Source: Aphanomyces cochlioides
Taxonomy: Eukaryota > Oomycota > Saprolegniomycetes > Saprolegniales > Verrucalvaceae
Reading direction: 5' to 3'
Length of the DNA: 64,000 nt
NCBI GenBank assembly: GCA_019828595.1
Contig: JAHQRK010000021.1
Coordinates: forward strand, 868,001 to 932,000
In this document: piece after piece, positions 1 to 10,160 of the stretch
Numbering within the stretch: the stretch's first letter is position 1
Layout: every line of letters begins with the position of its first letter
Notes under the pieces: model-generated
Database searches by the model: none
What the model saw: only the letters and a program-made list of their open reading frames with translations
What the model was told of the DNA's origin: nothing
Position numbers and translations under genes: made by a program

Positions 1-2006
1 TGGCTTGATCAAACGACGAAGAGGATGGTCAACCGGCAATTGCTCACGGTTTGCCGTCGTTAAGTAATTGGCCACTGTCGAGTGAATCCCGAGCAAGTGG
101 TCGATCGCAGTGACTTTTGTAATTAACGAACTGCGGAAGCAAAACTTGACGTATTCCCACTCGGTGTCGTCAGGGCGGTAAGTCTTACCACCGCGGACGA
201 TCTTGACGACCTTGCCATGCTTGTCAAAGAAAACATCAGCGCCGTACTTGGCATATCCAGGACGGATCTCCAAATCTCGCATAAAGTCCAACAAAACTGC
301 GTAGTACGAGCCATCAGCACGCGGATCGGGAAGTTTTTCCACCATGTGCTGAGCGACACCATTAAAAACAAGCATTTCCAATGCGCGGTCCGAGTAGCGA
401 TCGTTCCAGTGGACATTCACACGAGGCCACATCTTCCCCACTTTGCTCATCACATACGCCTCCATGTCTTCGCCAGGAAGCCAATTGTCCGTGAAGTTGT
501 CACAAATGGGCAACGTGTCTCGAAGCAAGACCATCAATGCCTTCTCGTACCATGGATCGAGCGGCGTGTCTTCGTCCTCTGTTGGGACCATGATGTTGGT
601 TCCTTTCAAGTTGATCTTCGGCAACACTTTTTGGTACTTTGGTATTTTGAGCACGGTTGCAGCCTTGGGTGTCGTCCAGCCGGTCTGCTTCTTGTAAAAG
701 AGCTTGATCATCATGTGTGTCCAAAAGTCGAGCCGCGAGTCGGTGAAAAAACCATGGAAGGTTTCAAGATCATCTCGGTAGACTTTCGCCTCGGGGAGTT
801 CGAGAAGCTCCCAATCGTGGCGACTGCCAGCCACTTCAAACAATTGACCATCGTGTCCATTGCGGTGGCGAAAGTTGACCGCCATGAGTCCCCCGACGGG
901 AGTGCCATGCGGAAGTCCGACGGTGTACTCTTGCAAAGGCAGCATCTTCCACTCGAAGTCGAGTAGGGACACAAATGCACATTGGACAACCAAAGTGTTG
1001 ATATGTTCGTCAATGGTGCGGGGGAAGAGGTCAATGTGTTCTTGCTTGAGGAATCGGTCGGGATTAAACGTGGCTGCATCCGGCCATGTTGGACCTTCCA
1101 TAATGGCTGTCGCTAGCATCCCCTTGGACAATTTGAATGTCTGCCCGTTTTTACCCACGGGGATTTGGACACTTCGTGTCGCTCGGCAATAGAGATGCAC
1201 GGTTTTCGCGACGTAGAATCGTGAAACTTCTTTGAGGGAGCGTTGGATGCCGTGATGGAATTCGTGACCAAGTTGTCGACGCCACTAAATCCGTTGACAA
1301 ATAAATTGAAAACTTGGACTTGGAGATCTTGGACTTCGAGCTGTCTTTCTGCGACTAGGACGTCGACAATGCAAGGTTTTGTTTTGCGATGTGCTAGCCG
1401 ATTGCGAGCTGCATCAAGCGCAGGGGCGACGACCAATTCGATAAGTTTTTCTCGCAATTCCTTGACATGATAGTCGGCGTGTCCAAAGGATTTCCGCATA
1501 CCTTCGACAAACTCATCGACTTGAGCGCACAATTCAGATTGGTCATGCTGGATATCCGCGCCAAAGACAAGTGCCAGAATCACTTTGAAAACCAAATCAC
1601 GAGACAATTTTGCCAACGGAAGGACGCCGCCATGTGCCGCCCAGCGGTGGTGCTCGTCATTGATAACCGATAGGATAATTGGCTTGTACAATTCTAGCTG
1701 GGGGCCATTGAGAGCCCTCACAAGCGCAGCTCGAATTGTGTCATACTCTTGTCCATCCAGGGATTGCAGAATAGGTCCAAGGAGATCAATCAAGCCCTGA
1801 GGAAGCGCTTCACGGCGAGTTAGCGAACCATCTTCCAACAGGCTGTCAAACAGTTTGAGGCCTTCGTCGCCGAGGAAACCAACGACTTTTTCATGGGTCA
1901 AGGCATAATCCACGACAGTTTGAATGCTTTCTGGGGCTTCATCCTCTAGGTATCGCACAGCTGCTTGGTTGGTCCCTTGTCGAAGCGTGGTCGCACGATT
2001 GCCCAT
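1..2006 (-). pseudogene. P450-like/lipoxygenase fusion gene, 3' end beyond window, disrupted by a frameshifting deletion
   Basis: The minus strand encodes a paralogue of the fusion protein at 3937-6723. The ATG at 2006 starts MGNRATTLRQ and an intact frame runs to about 1255. The protein then continues in another frame to the left edge, with a K-helix-like KEVSR, a PERF-like FNPDRF, then lipoxygenase sequence including the iron-ligand stretch DHLLGIHS and VDHPLRRLIKP. Against the paralogue, about 35 residues between the I-helix-side region and the ExxR motif are missing at roughly 1250-1256, and the frame changes there. An intron cannot remove residues that the paralogue has, so I read this as a frameshifting deletion and an inactive gene, or an assembly error. 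The last ~270 residues lie outside the window. No Cys-loop of the P450 type (FxxGxRxCxG) is visible between FNPDRF and LLDFEW. The Gly at position 2 would allow N-myristoylation. Confidence 0.7.
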
Positions 2007-3936
2007 GAGTGGGAGATTTGAAAATGGCCAGAGGAATCGTCGTCACTTTATCGCAAATGAACCCATCGCATTCGATTGGTGCGTGGGAACGCGACGTGAC
2101 GATCTCTCAACATACTCGTTGTCTCGCAAACCTTTTGTGCTGCTCGGCAATTCGTGCAGCGATGGATTGTCCCTTCTCCATCGTCTGTTCAGACGTCTCA
2201 CCATGTGCTGTTGGCGACCATGACATCCACAAGTTTGATGTGTGTTGTCAACTTGATAGATTTAAGAAATCAGAGTGATGGTTATTTATTTAAAAGAACA
2301 TTTAAGACAACCAACATTCACATTTAAGAACGATAAAAACTGGAGTAAATTAACAGCTTGAACTCCAAGGAGATCTGCCGCTCCTTTGCAAGACGACTGC
2401 ATCTCTTTGACCTTTGATTGGCATGATCGCGTGCTTTGCGCCGCTCTAGGTTCCTAAAAGATAGGATTGTTTGAAGGGACCAAAACAGTGAAGGTTGAAT
2501 GTACGGATATTATCCGGAATGTTTGCATGTCGAGGGGTTGAGGGGTTGAAGGGGTTGGGGCCGAAGATGACTAAGAGTGTCAAATATCTACCTTGTCCTG
2601 ATCCTGATCCGTTGTTCGGCAAAGTTCATGTGGATTCCAATGTTTTCTCCACATTGACAGTTCTCTGATGAACGCTAATGTCATCCTCAACATAGAGGCT
2701 CCGTAAAGCATCCCCCAGACTATCTTACAACTTGCGACGTGACCAACGCGAGCGCTAAATATTCGTGGATAAAGCTTGCTGCTCCCTCATTCGAATCAAA
2801 ATGCCCACACAGTCATGAAATCGTCAAGAGATCGACCGGTCCACGTGCCAGCTTCGCCTGTAGTAAAGGGCGGTGTCTATATCGAATCTGTAGAGCTTTC
2901 AAGCAACTTCTCGGCTCCTTCATGAAGCGTCGAGCCATGTCTTTATCGCGGAAGTTGTTGCTACCATTCCTTCCTACTTGATCGTTCAGTGCGTGTTCGC
3001 AGGACGTCAACTGTCCCAAAGTGACAATAGCAACCTTTCAGATTCGGACTCGGTACCTTTGTTAGACGATGTAAAACCTGTATAAAGCAATAAATTTTCT
3101 ATAGTAATCATTTGAATTATATATTGTCTTTTTCACCCAAATTTGTATTTTTCTACCAGAATTGAGTTGATTTCCAAATCGATTCCATCATACTGAAGTC
3201 AAGTATAAATGAAAAGTACGGTAAATTGGCCAAATAAAATTCACGTGTGTATAGGTGTGTTTTGCGTGAATTTGGTAAATACTCGATTCTGATTGGCTGA
3301 TCGATTTGCAGATCGATTTGAAAAATCGATACATTTGAGACCCCTCTCACAATTTAGAATGAAATCGATAATAACAAATGGACAAATTTGTTATATATAA
3401 TTCGTCAATGATGGCACTATTATATTCTGCAACTTTATATACTGTATAGTTGATACTTTACCTGCTGTAAAATAATATATCTATTATTAGATCCTGTCCA
3501 GTTGGTACTGTATTTTTTGACCAAGTCAACGATGAATTCGCTGGAGCCTACAATGCAATGCGATCGTACTCTTGAGTTGACTATGGCTTCCTATCAACTA
3601 CAGTGCACTGCCGTAGCCTAAACAATCATATTAGACACGCTTGGGAAAGCAAGGCCACTCGGTCGTGTCAATATTTCGTCCACGGACGAGCGACAGCGGT
3701 CGATCCGTGTGGACGAATCCATTCTTTTAATCAAGTAGACCCGAGACTTCACTGTACGCCAAGAGAGCACAGTCGTGTGATCGATTTCCATCCATGGATC
3801 ACCATCGTCCTCGTACTACAGCATGAAGATTTAATTGCCGTCCAACTCACTTGTGGGAATTCATCGACGACGATCTGCTGGGAATGGTCGAATAAGCCAC
3901 GCCTTGTCATTTTACAATTTCCTCTATCAAGAATCA
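2007..3936. other. Intergenic region between the two divergent fusion genes
   Basis: About 1.9 kb without a convincing gene. It contains the upstream regions of both P450-like/lipoxygenase copies, which are transcribed away from each other. The part 3060-3540 is strongly AT-rich, with repeated GATCGATTT-like stretches near 3295-3335. A G-rich GGGGTTGA repeat lies at about 2535-2560 next to an ATTATCCGGAAT motif near 2510. Open frames here are short and have no family features. Confidence 0.5.
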
Positions 3937-6723
3937 ATGGGCGCCCAAGAAAGCAAGCACATCGGCGTGGTCCAGCTCCGATCGAGTCTCGACGGCGACT
4001 ATGGCGTCGTACAGAACGCACTCAAGGAGAAACAGACTGTCTTTGGGTTCTTTGGTCCATCGGCACACAGCACATTCCACACCAAGCTTGCCGATGGATC
4101 GATCGTCCGCAATGAAGCGTGGCCAGTCGGCTTTGTGAAGCTCTTTGGACCAATTTTGCCGACGCTGGACGGACCTTTGTACAACATCCGCGCGTCACTC
4201 TTGGCCCGAGCACTCAATCCTGCCCAGTACATTGACGTCGTGCAGACTATTTTCCATGCAGAGCACGCGACGTGGGCCGCTCACGGTGGCCAAATCCCGC
4301 TCGCGGCCAACTCGAAGCTCCTAGCACTCAAAATCTTCTCGGCAGTCGTCCTGGGCTTGGACGACGATGCGTTTCACCAACCTGAAGTCGCGCCGTTGAT
4401 TGCAAAATTCCAAGACTCGTTGCGTGACTCGACCAAAGTTGTTTCGGACGAGGCCAAGAGTCTCAAGAAGCGCATCGTCGATGCTCTTGTCCATCCCGCG
4501 ATTGAATCGAGCCACGACCGCGTGGCACACGAATCCAACCAAACGCACACATCGGCCGTCGACTTTTTAGTCGCGACCAAGCAATTCGAGCATGAAGTGT
4601 TGGAAGCGGAGCTCTTCTACCTCTTGGTCTTTACGTTGCCACGCTTGGAGCGCTTGTTGATCCACTCGATCTCGGCCTACCTTGCCTTTCCACACACCCG
4701 CAAGCTGCTCACGCAAGCCAAGGACGACTACGTCGCAAAGTACTCGAGCCAAGAAGCTCGGTGGTCCAATTTGACCGACACGGGCTACATTCGTCAATTT
4801 GTCCAAGAAGTGACGCGGTATTACGTTGCTGGCAGCGCCAACTACGAATTTGGACGCACGATGAGAACTATCGAAGAGCCTTTCCAGTATACCATTCCCA
4901 AGGGGAGTCTTGTCGTCGCTGGCATGGCGCAAGACTCGCCAGACCAAGGCGTGTTTGATCCGACTCGATTCGCTGCCCGCAATGCCACGAAACCGCTCGA
5001 TTCCATCGACGCGGAATTGCTTGAAGTCGTCGGTCTGGGGGCATTTGTGTCCCTCTTGGACTTTGAATGGACCATGGCGAAGGGCCAAAATGTCTTGGAT
5101 CCTACCAAGGGTCAGCTCATGGCGATTGGATTTAAATACCGCACGTCGCCCGCGTTCGATACACCAGAAGCCAAGCCGTGGATGAAATTGACGCTAGAAG
5201 GCGTGCCACAAGATGTCAGCAGCGTCGAAACGCTGCCAGCATTCTTTTCAGACCACCGCCTGGACTTTTGGACCCACTCGATGATCCAACTCGTGGCGCT
5301 GAGCTTGTCAAATCCAACGCGCTTGACCACGGCAGCGATTCATCCCCCGAAGCGAAAAGTTCCCCTGCGCAAAGTCCAGCCTGGATCGGCCAAGATTTTA
5401 GTCCCCGTCGACGACGAAGACCTTGAAGGGGACAATTGGCTCTCGCTGCGGGCTCTTGCCGTCATGCACAACGTGTGTCCGTTTGTCGACAACTTTGACG
5501 ACGACTGGGCCCCAGGCGAGGACAAGGAAGAGTACGTGCGATCCAAAGTCGGCAATCTCTTGCCCGTCAGTTTGGTCAACTGGAGCGACAGGTACTCGGA
5601 CCGCGCGCTGAGCTTGCTTGCGTTTGCGGGCATGGGCCAGCATATTGTCACGAAATTACCAGAGGAGCACGACGATGGGTCGTACTATGGACTCCTCTTG
5701 AACTTTTTGGACACGATCGAAGTCCGCGCTGGGTTTGCCAAGTACGGCGCCGACGCCTACTTTGACAAGGCGGGCCAGATCGTCAAGATTATCCGAGGCG
5801 GAGTTACTTATCGCCCCAACGACGACGCGTGGGAGTACGTGAAAGCGTGCTTCCGAGGCAGTTTACTCGTCAAAGTGACCGCGATCGACCACTTGCTCGG
5901 CGTGCACTGCACGGCGTCCAACTACTTGACGACGGCCAACCGCGAGCAGCTCAGCCCAGACCATCCAATCCGTCGCCTCATCAAGCCCTTCACGTTCCGC
6001 ACGGTCGTTGTCAACCACGACGCCACGTGGACGCTTTTCACCGACCGCGGGTTTCTCCATCGAGCGACCGCCTTCACAAGCCGTGGATTTGACCAAATTT
6101 GGGATTATGGCTTGACACATTTCAAGTTTGAGACCATCCCCGAGCGCCTTGCCCGTCAAAACATCGACACGTTGGTCACGCCGTTCGCCCAAGACGGTCT
6201 CGACTTTTGGAATGTCCTCCATGCGTTCGTGAGCGACTACGTGGATTTGTACTTTGCCTCGGACGCTGACGTGGTCGCGGACGCTGAACTTCCAGCCTTT
6301 TGGCAATTCTTGACAACGACGCCAGGCTGGCAACACCGAGAACTGGGCTTGGCGTCGCTCAAAGACGTGATCACGCAAGGCTTCATGTGGGTCACGGCCT
6401 TGCACAACTACATCGGCGGCGTTGGCGAATACATCATGGACCCAGAGTTTTGCCCGTCCACTTGGGTCGAAGGTGAAATCGGCAGTCGACCTGGTCCAGC
6501 CGTCCGCACGGCGATTATCCTCAGCGCGACGAATTTGACCATGCCGTCCATTTTGGAAGATTTCTCGCACCTTATGCTTGACGACAAGGCCAAACAACTC
6601 TGCCACCGATTCTCCAACGACATGATGGCGCTCGCGGACCAAATTCAAGCTCGCAACCGTGAGCGCGAGCATCCGTTCACTAGCTTTGATCCAGCCACGG
6701 TCGAGCTCTCCGTCAGTTTTTAA
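3937..6723 (+). CDS. Fusion of a P450-like domain and a lipoxygenase domain (928 aa)
   Basis: I chose ATG 3937 (MGAQESKHIG, a good N-myristoylation context) rather than upstream in-frame codons, because the paralogue starts with the same MG. The first ~380 residues resemble cytochrome P450: a C-helix-like stretch, ExxR at E291-R294 and a PERF-like FDPTRF ending at 345. The cysteine loop that binds heme is absent: the chain passes almost directly to the L-helix-like stretch ending LLDFEW. From about residue 480 onward it is a lipoxygenase domain: H652-x4-H657, the DHPIRRLIKP block, and a third histidine at H823 in ALHNYIGGVG. The usual Asn four residues after the third His is Gly827. The usual C-terminal Ile ligand is Phe928, in a tail (FDPATVELSVSF) that otherwise aligns with lipoxygenases. 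Lipoxygenases oxygenate polyunsaturated fatty acids and P450-type partners convert the hydroperoxides. Here both active sites look altered, so activity is uncertain. No intron is seen. Confidence 0.75.
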   Translation: MGAQESKHIGVVQLRSSLDGDYGVVQNALKEKQTVFGFFGPSAHSTFHTKLADGSIVRNEAWPVGFVKLFGPILPTLDGPLYNIRASLLARALNPAQYIDVVQTIFHAEHATWAAHGGQIPLAANSKLLALKIFSAVVLGLDDDAFHQPEVAPLIAKFQDSLRDSTKVVSDEAKSLKKRIVDALVHPAIESSHDRVAHESNQTHTSAVDFLVATKQFEHEVLEAELFYLLVFTLPRLERLLIHSISAYLAFPHTRKLLTQAKDDYVAKYSSQEARWSNLTDTGYIRQFVQEVTRYYVAGSANYEFGRTMRTIEEPFQYTIPKGSLVVAGMAQDSPDQGVFDPTRFAARNATKPLDSIDAELLEVVGLGAFVSLLDFEWTMAKGQNVLDPTKGQLMAIGFKYRTSPAFDTPEAKPWMKLTLEGVPQDVSSVETLPAFFSDHRLDFWTHSMIQLVALSLSNPTRLTTAAIHPPKRKVPLRKVQPGSAKILVPVDDEDLEGDNWLSLRALAVMHNVCPFVDNFDDDWAPGEDKEEYVRSKVGNLLPVSLVNWSDRYSDRALSLLAFAGMGQHIVTKLPEEHDDGSYYGLLLNFLDTIEVRAGFAKYGADAYFDKAGQIVKIIRGGVTYRPNDDAWEYVKACFRGSLLVKVTAIDHLLGVHCTASNYLTTANREQLSPDHPIRRLIKPFTFRTVVVNHDATWTLFTDRGFLHRATAFTSRGFDQIWDYGLTHFKFETIPERLARQNIDTLVTPFAQDGLDFWNVLHAFVSDYVDLYFASDADVVADAELPAFWQFLTTTPGWQHRELGLASLKDVITQGFMWVTALHNYIGGVGEYIMDPEFCPSTWVEGEIGSRPGPAVRTAIILSATNLTMPSILEDFSHLMLDDKAKQLCHRFSNDMMALADQIQARNREREHPFTSFDPATVELSVSF

Positions 6724-7497
6724 TCTACATCTTTATGAACTATCCTATGTATTTCACACCGCATGTAGCCAAAGCTACGATGGAGTGCAAAGGCAGAACG
6801 CTTTCGAGACAATGGTGGCCTCTTCGATCGAGCATCTCAGCTCTGAAACTCAGGCAAAACCAGCAAAGCACGTCCAAGTTCCTAGTGGCCTCGACGACAA
6901 CTTCAAAGGTGCAGATGTCCAAACTTTGGCCGCAGCAGTTGCAGTAGGCGTGGCAATGAAGGAAGGGGGTCGAATGGTGGTGCTGAGGGTGGACGAACTC
7001 CGTTCGAAGGAGCACCACGTGGATCTCGGGATGATGCAGGGGCCGGCGACACTGGCGGGGACTTAAAGGGGCTAGCGGTGGAGTTTTGCCCCTAATTGAT
7101 GGCGAAAATAGGGCGGACGGAAGCCGAACTGGTGGGGAATCGCACACTTTGGTTTTTTCGTTCTTTCGTTCGCTCTTCGAGCTGATGGGGGAGTTGGGGA
7201 AGACGGCATAGACGCAAGTTGCGTAGGAGGTGAATGTCGATACAATATATTTTGAAAAATAAATAATTGTTGTAGTTTAATGAATCAATGTGAGTTTCAA
7301 CAACCGTGGTCAAAACAAGATCTTGTTTGCTACGTTTAGAAGTGTTTCCTTTATTGCCCAAGTTGCACGACTGACCTTGTCGTGTAGCGAACTGTTACGA
7401 TGTCGAAACGACGATGATTTGGAATAATTGAAACAATATATTTATTGGAAATATTGAGGAATAAAATAATTGTTCTCGCCCAACAAATTGACGAAAA
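6724..7497. other. Spacer after the fusion gene, with one small open frame
   Basis: An 84-codon frame on the plus strand (6812-7066, starting MVASSIEHLS) is open and moderately protein-like, but has no recognisable domain or signal peptide. The antisense frame is also open, so neither is reliable. The remainder (7070-7497) is AT-rich and is the 3' flank of the minus-strand gene that ends at 7498. Confidence 0.3.
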
Positions 7498-8793
7498 CTA
7501 CCATGCGATCAATGCCAAAGCAGTGACGGCCAGGATCACCGCAGCAAGGCCAGTGCTGGCCACGACACCTCCAGAAGATGTTGGCGAAGAGGGCGCGACC
7601 GTGCCGTCTTCACTTGCCACAAACACGTTCGACTTGATCGTGTCAAAGCTGAGCTGAGTTTCGTTGAACAAAACGTTGTTCTTGACCAAGTGTGCGCTGA
7701 GCGTGTTATTGGTCACGTTGCCGTACATCATGTCTTGGAAACGAGCATCCGTCGTGTTCATCTTCTCGAGCGACGGCATGGCAACGCCGACCGTAACTTC
7801 CAAGAAGTCGGTGCTGTTGATAATGACCCCGCGGTAGGACAAGGTCACATTATCACGAACAATGCTGGCGTTCACGGGTTCCAACGACGTAGCGACTGCG
7901 CCAGCAAAGTCATACTGTGCGTCATCCAAAGTGGATGCGTTGAGGCCTTGAATAAGCACGACGACAACCACCGAGTATTGGGTAGGGGGAGCTGGCGCGA
8001 CGATTGTTTCATTCGTGCCATTGGTGGCGGTGCCATTGGAGGTAGCAGCAACTTGTGGAAGAGGATATGGCGCAGCTTGGCACGAAAGCACACAGCGCGA
8101 AGGCTTGAGGAGATCTTGGGAGCATTGTTCATAGGCTGGCTGGTAGAACGAGTAGCACGACGAGCGAAGGCATCGGAGAAGACCGGGGTAGCAGTAGCAA
8201 CCATCGCCATAGAAGTTGACGCATCGGTTGTAGTCGTAGTAGCAGTAGTCTTGATAGCATGCATTTGTTGTCCAGTAGACAGGACGAATGACAACCACAG
8301 GGCGAGCGATGTAAACTGGATGATAGTACACTGGATGGTAAATGTACCCCACAGGTTGGACGATCACAGGACGCACGACGGTCGGTTGGACGTAGGCCAC
8401 GGGAGTCACAGGACGGTATGGAATTGGCGAAGGTACACCGGCTGGACGAGGAACTGGAGGGGATGGTGGGCTTCTAGCACCGTTGCCAGACGACGGACTC
8501 ACTGGAGCTGGCGCTGGCTTTGGTGCTGGAGCAGGAGCTGGCTTCGGTGCCGGAGCAGGTGCAGGCGCAGGCTTTGATCCACCTCCACTGCTTGGCTTTC
8601 CGCCACCACCCCCGCTGCTACCGCCATGGCCACCACCATGACCACCACCACCGCCTCCCTTCGCCGGTCGCAATTGGCGTAAGTAATGAGCAATGGGGCT
8701 GCTAGCTTGTTGGACGGCTAGTTGGTCGGCATTGTTGGCAGCCTCAAGGACAGGTGCAGCGAGCAAGACCAAGAGGACGAAGAGATATCGCAT
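7498..8793 (-). CDS. Secreted, probably GPI-anchored protein with Gly- and Pro/Ala-rich stalk (431 aa)
   Basis: The ATG at 8793 begins a clear signal peptide (MRYLFVLLVLLAAPVLEA). After about residue 45 comes a glycine-rich stretch, then Pro-Ala-Lys repeats (residues ~75-105), then Pro/Val/Tyr-rich sequence to about 175. A compact cysteine-rich block (about 180-245) holds many Cys and Tyr residues. The C-terminal half has about ten N-glycosylation sequons and the protein ends in a hydrophobic tail (GLAAVILAVTALALIAW) preceded by small residues, the pattern of a GPI-anchor signal. It is probably a cell-surface or cell-wall protein. An RQLR string at residues 39-42 resembles the RxLR motif, but the anchor signal argues against a host-translocated effector. 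I do not recognise the family of the cysteine block. No intron is apparent. Confidence 0.75.
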   Translation of the reverse strand: MRYLFVLLVLLAAPVLEAANNADQLAVQQASSPIAHYLRQLRPAKGGGGGGHGGGHGGSSGGGGGKPSSGGGSKPAPAPAPAPKPAPAPAPKPAPAPVSPSSGNGARSPPSPPVPRPAGVPSPIPYRPVTPVAYVQPTVVRPVIVQPVGYIYHPVYYHPVYIARPVVVIRPVYWTTNACYQDYCYYDYNRCVNFYGDGCYCYPGLLRCLRSSCYSFYQPAYEQCSQDLLKPSRCVLSCQAAPYPLPQVAATSNGTATNGTNETIVAPAPPTQYSVVVVVLIQGLNASTLDDAQYDFAGAVATSLEPVNASIVRDNVTLSYRGVIINSTDFLEVTVGVAMPSLEKMNTTDARFQDMMYGNVTNNTLSAHLVKNNVLFNETQLSFDTIKSNVFVASEDGTVAPSSPTSSGGVVASTGLAAVILAVTALALIAW

Positions 8794-10160
8794 GGTCGAA
8801 GAGAAACGAAAAATGAATCAAACGGCGGCTGTTGAGGAGCGAATCTACATCCAAGGATGCAGGATGTCCCAAAAGTTTGCTTGGGTTGTCAAGGTCTAGG
8901 GTACCTGGCAACCACCAATCAAGACCTTGCATATAATTTCACCAATCGTCAATTTGCAGTACAAATTTCAATGAAACCCAGGTAGGAGAAATTCACGACC
9001 AGCGACTACAGCGCACAGTTTTCAACTGCTCTTCGATAGAGGGCTGAAAATACAAGCCTAGGGTAACTCGGAGCTCTCTCTAACTCTCTAAAATCAGCTC
9101 AAGACAGCGGGAAAACCTTGTCGAGTGCAATGTGGCAACCTCTCCGAACCATCACTCCAAAATATTTTCAGCAGAAATGCTGGGCGATCGTCATTCCAAG
9201 CGTTGGACAGTGCTCCGCTTGGACCTTTGGTGGTTGTACACAAGTTGAACGTCCCACTCGCTTTGGTGTCAAAGCTTTCCGCGGGCCACCACGTTAGAAA
9301 GGACTCGAAGAAGATGGGGACCAGCGAATTTTCAGGGGGCTCATCCGAGGTTGAAATTCAGTGCCGTTGTGTTGTGATAAATTTGGTGATTTCAAGTGTC
9401 AAACACTGCTATCAACCAAAGATGACGGCCCCAAATCCTCCTTTTGCTCAAATCTGTTGACAGTGCAAAGTGCTGCCGATCGCCAAGCCATTGGAATCCT
9501 TGTGCCAAGGCCTTGAGGGCAAGCAGCTGAACATCCAAAGCATCTACGCGGCTGCATCTACGTATCTCTCTATTTCAAAGCAAGAACGGCCAGGATTGAT
9601 GACATGATAGCCACAGTTCACCTCATGTTGGCTATTCCCCTTCAAAATTCTTCGAACACTTTTCAAACTGAATATTTCCAAGAATCGCTCGCTGTTTTAG
9701 TACGCTTCCAACGCGCTACGGGAAGCAAGCTGATTGATGCCATCGCGGTTGCTCAGGGAAAGCCTGGATCGTGCGGAAATAGCTTTGTCCAAACTGCATC
9801 CCCATGGAGATTTCCTCGTTATCAATAAATTGTTCACTATTGTCTTTTCGATTCAAATTTCGAATCGCCGGTTGATTTAATCGATTTGTGTGTGTTTGTC
9901 GTGTATTTTAGCATTACTAAATACACTTTAGTAGCTATTATTAAGCATTCCGATGTGTGAACTACACCTATTATCCGGATTTTAGCACATTTATGTCCGG
10001 ATAAGCTTTGAATTCCGGTTAATTGGACAAATACCCGGATATTTATCGATTCCAAAAATGAAGAAATCGGGATAAAATTCGAGTTTTTGCCCGAAAAGAC
10101 AATATAATTATTGTATTTTTCAAAAATTATTGTTTGAAATATTGTGGAGGAGAGTCAGGA
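8794..10160. other. Intergenic region with short open frames and repeated TCCGGAT motifs
   Basis: This stretch separates the surface protein from the nucleotidase. The frames at 9125-9460 and 9604-9828 (plus) are short, unlike any family I know, and could be remnants of a lost gene. From 9840 to 10080 the DNA is AT-rich and holds several TCCGGAT/ATCCGG motifs (about 9972, 9995, 10013 and 10035) just upstream of the nucleotidase gene. Confidence 0.4.

Noticed and set aside
217..966. Long plus-strand open frame
   Set aside because: It is the antisense shadow of the lipoxygenase domain on the minus strand, which matches the paralogue residue by residue.
5863..6672. 269-codon minus-strand frame
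   Set aside because: Antisense shadow of the lipoxygenase domain of the 3937-6723 gene.
7690..8577. 295-codon plus-strand frame
   Set aside because: Antisense shadow of the secreted protein; its Arg/Trp/His-rich composition reflects the complementary strand of Pro/Ala/Gly repeats.
8665..8679. RxLR effector motif (RQLR, residues 39-42) in the secreted protein at 7498-8793
   Set aside because: The protein has a GPI-anchor-type C terminus and a long repetitive stalk, and no EER motif follows. A four-residue match is likely by chance.
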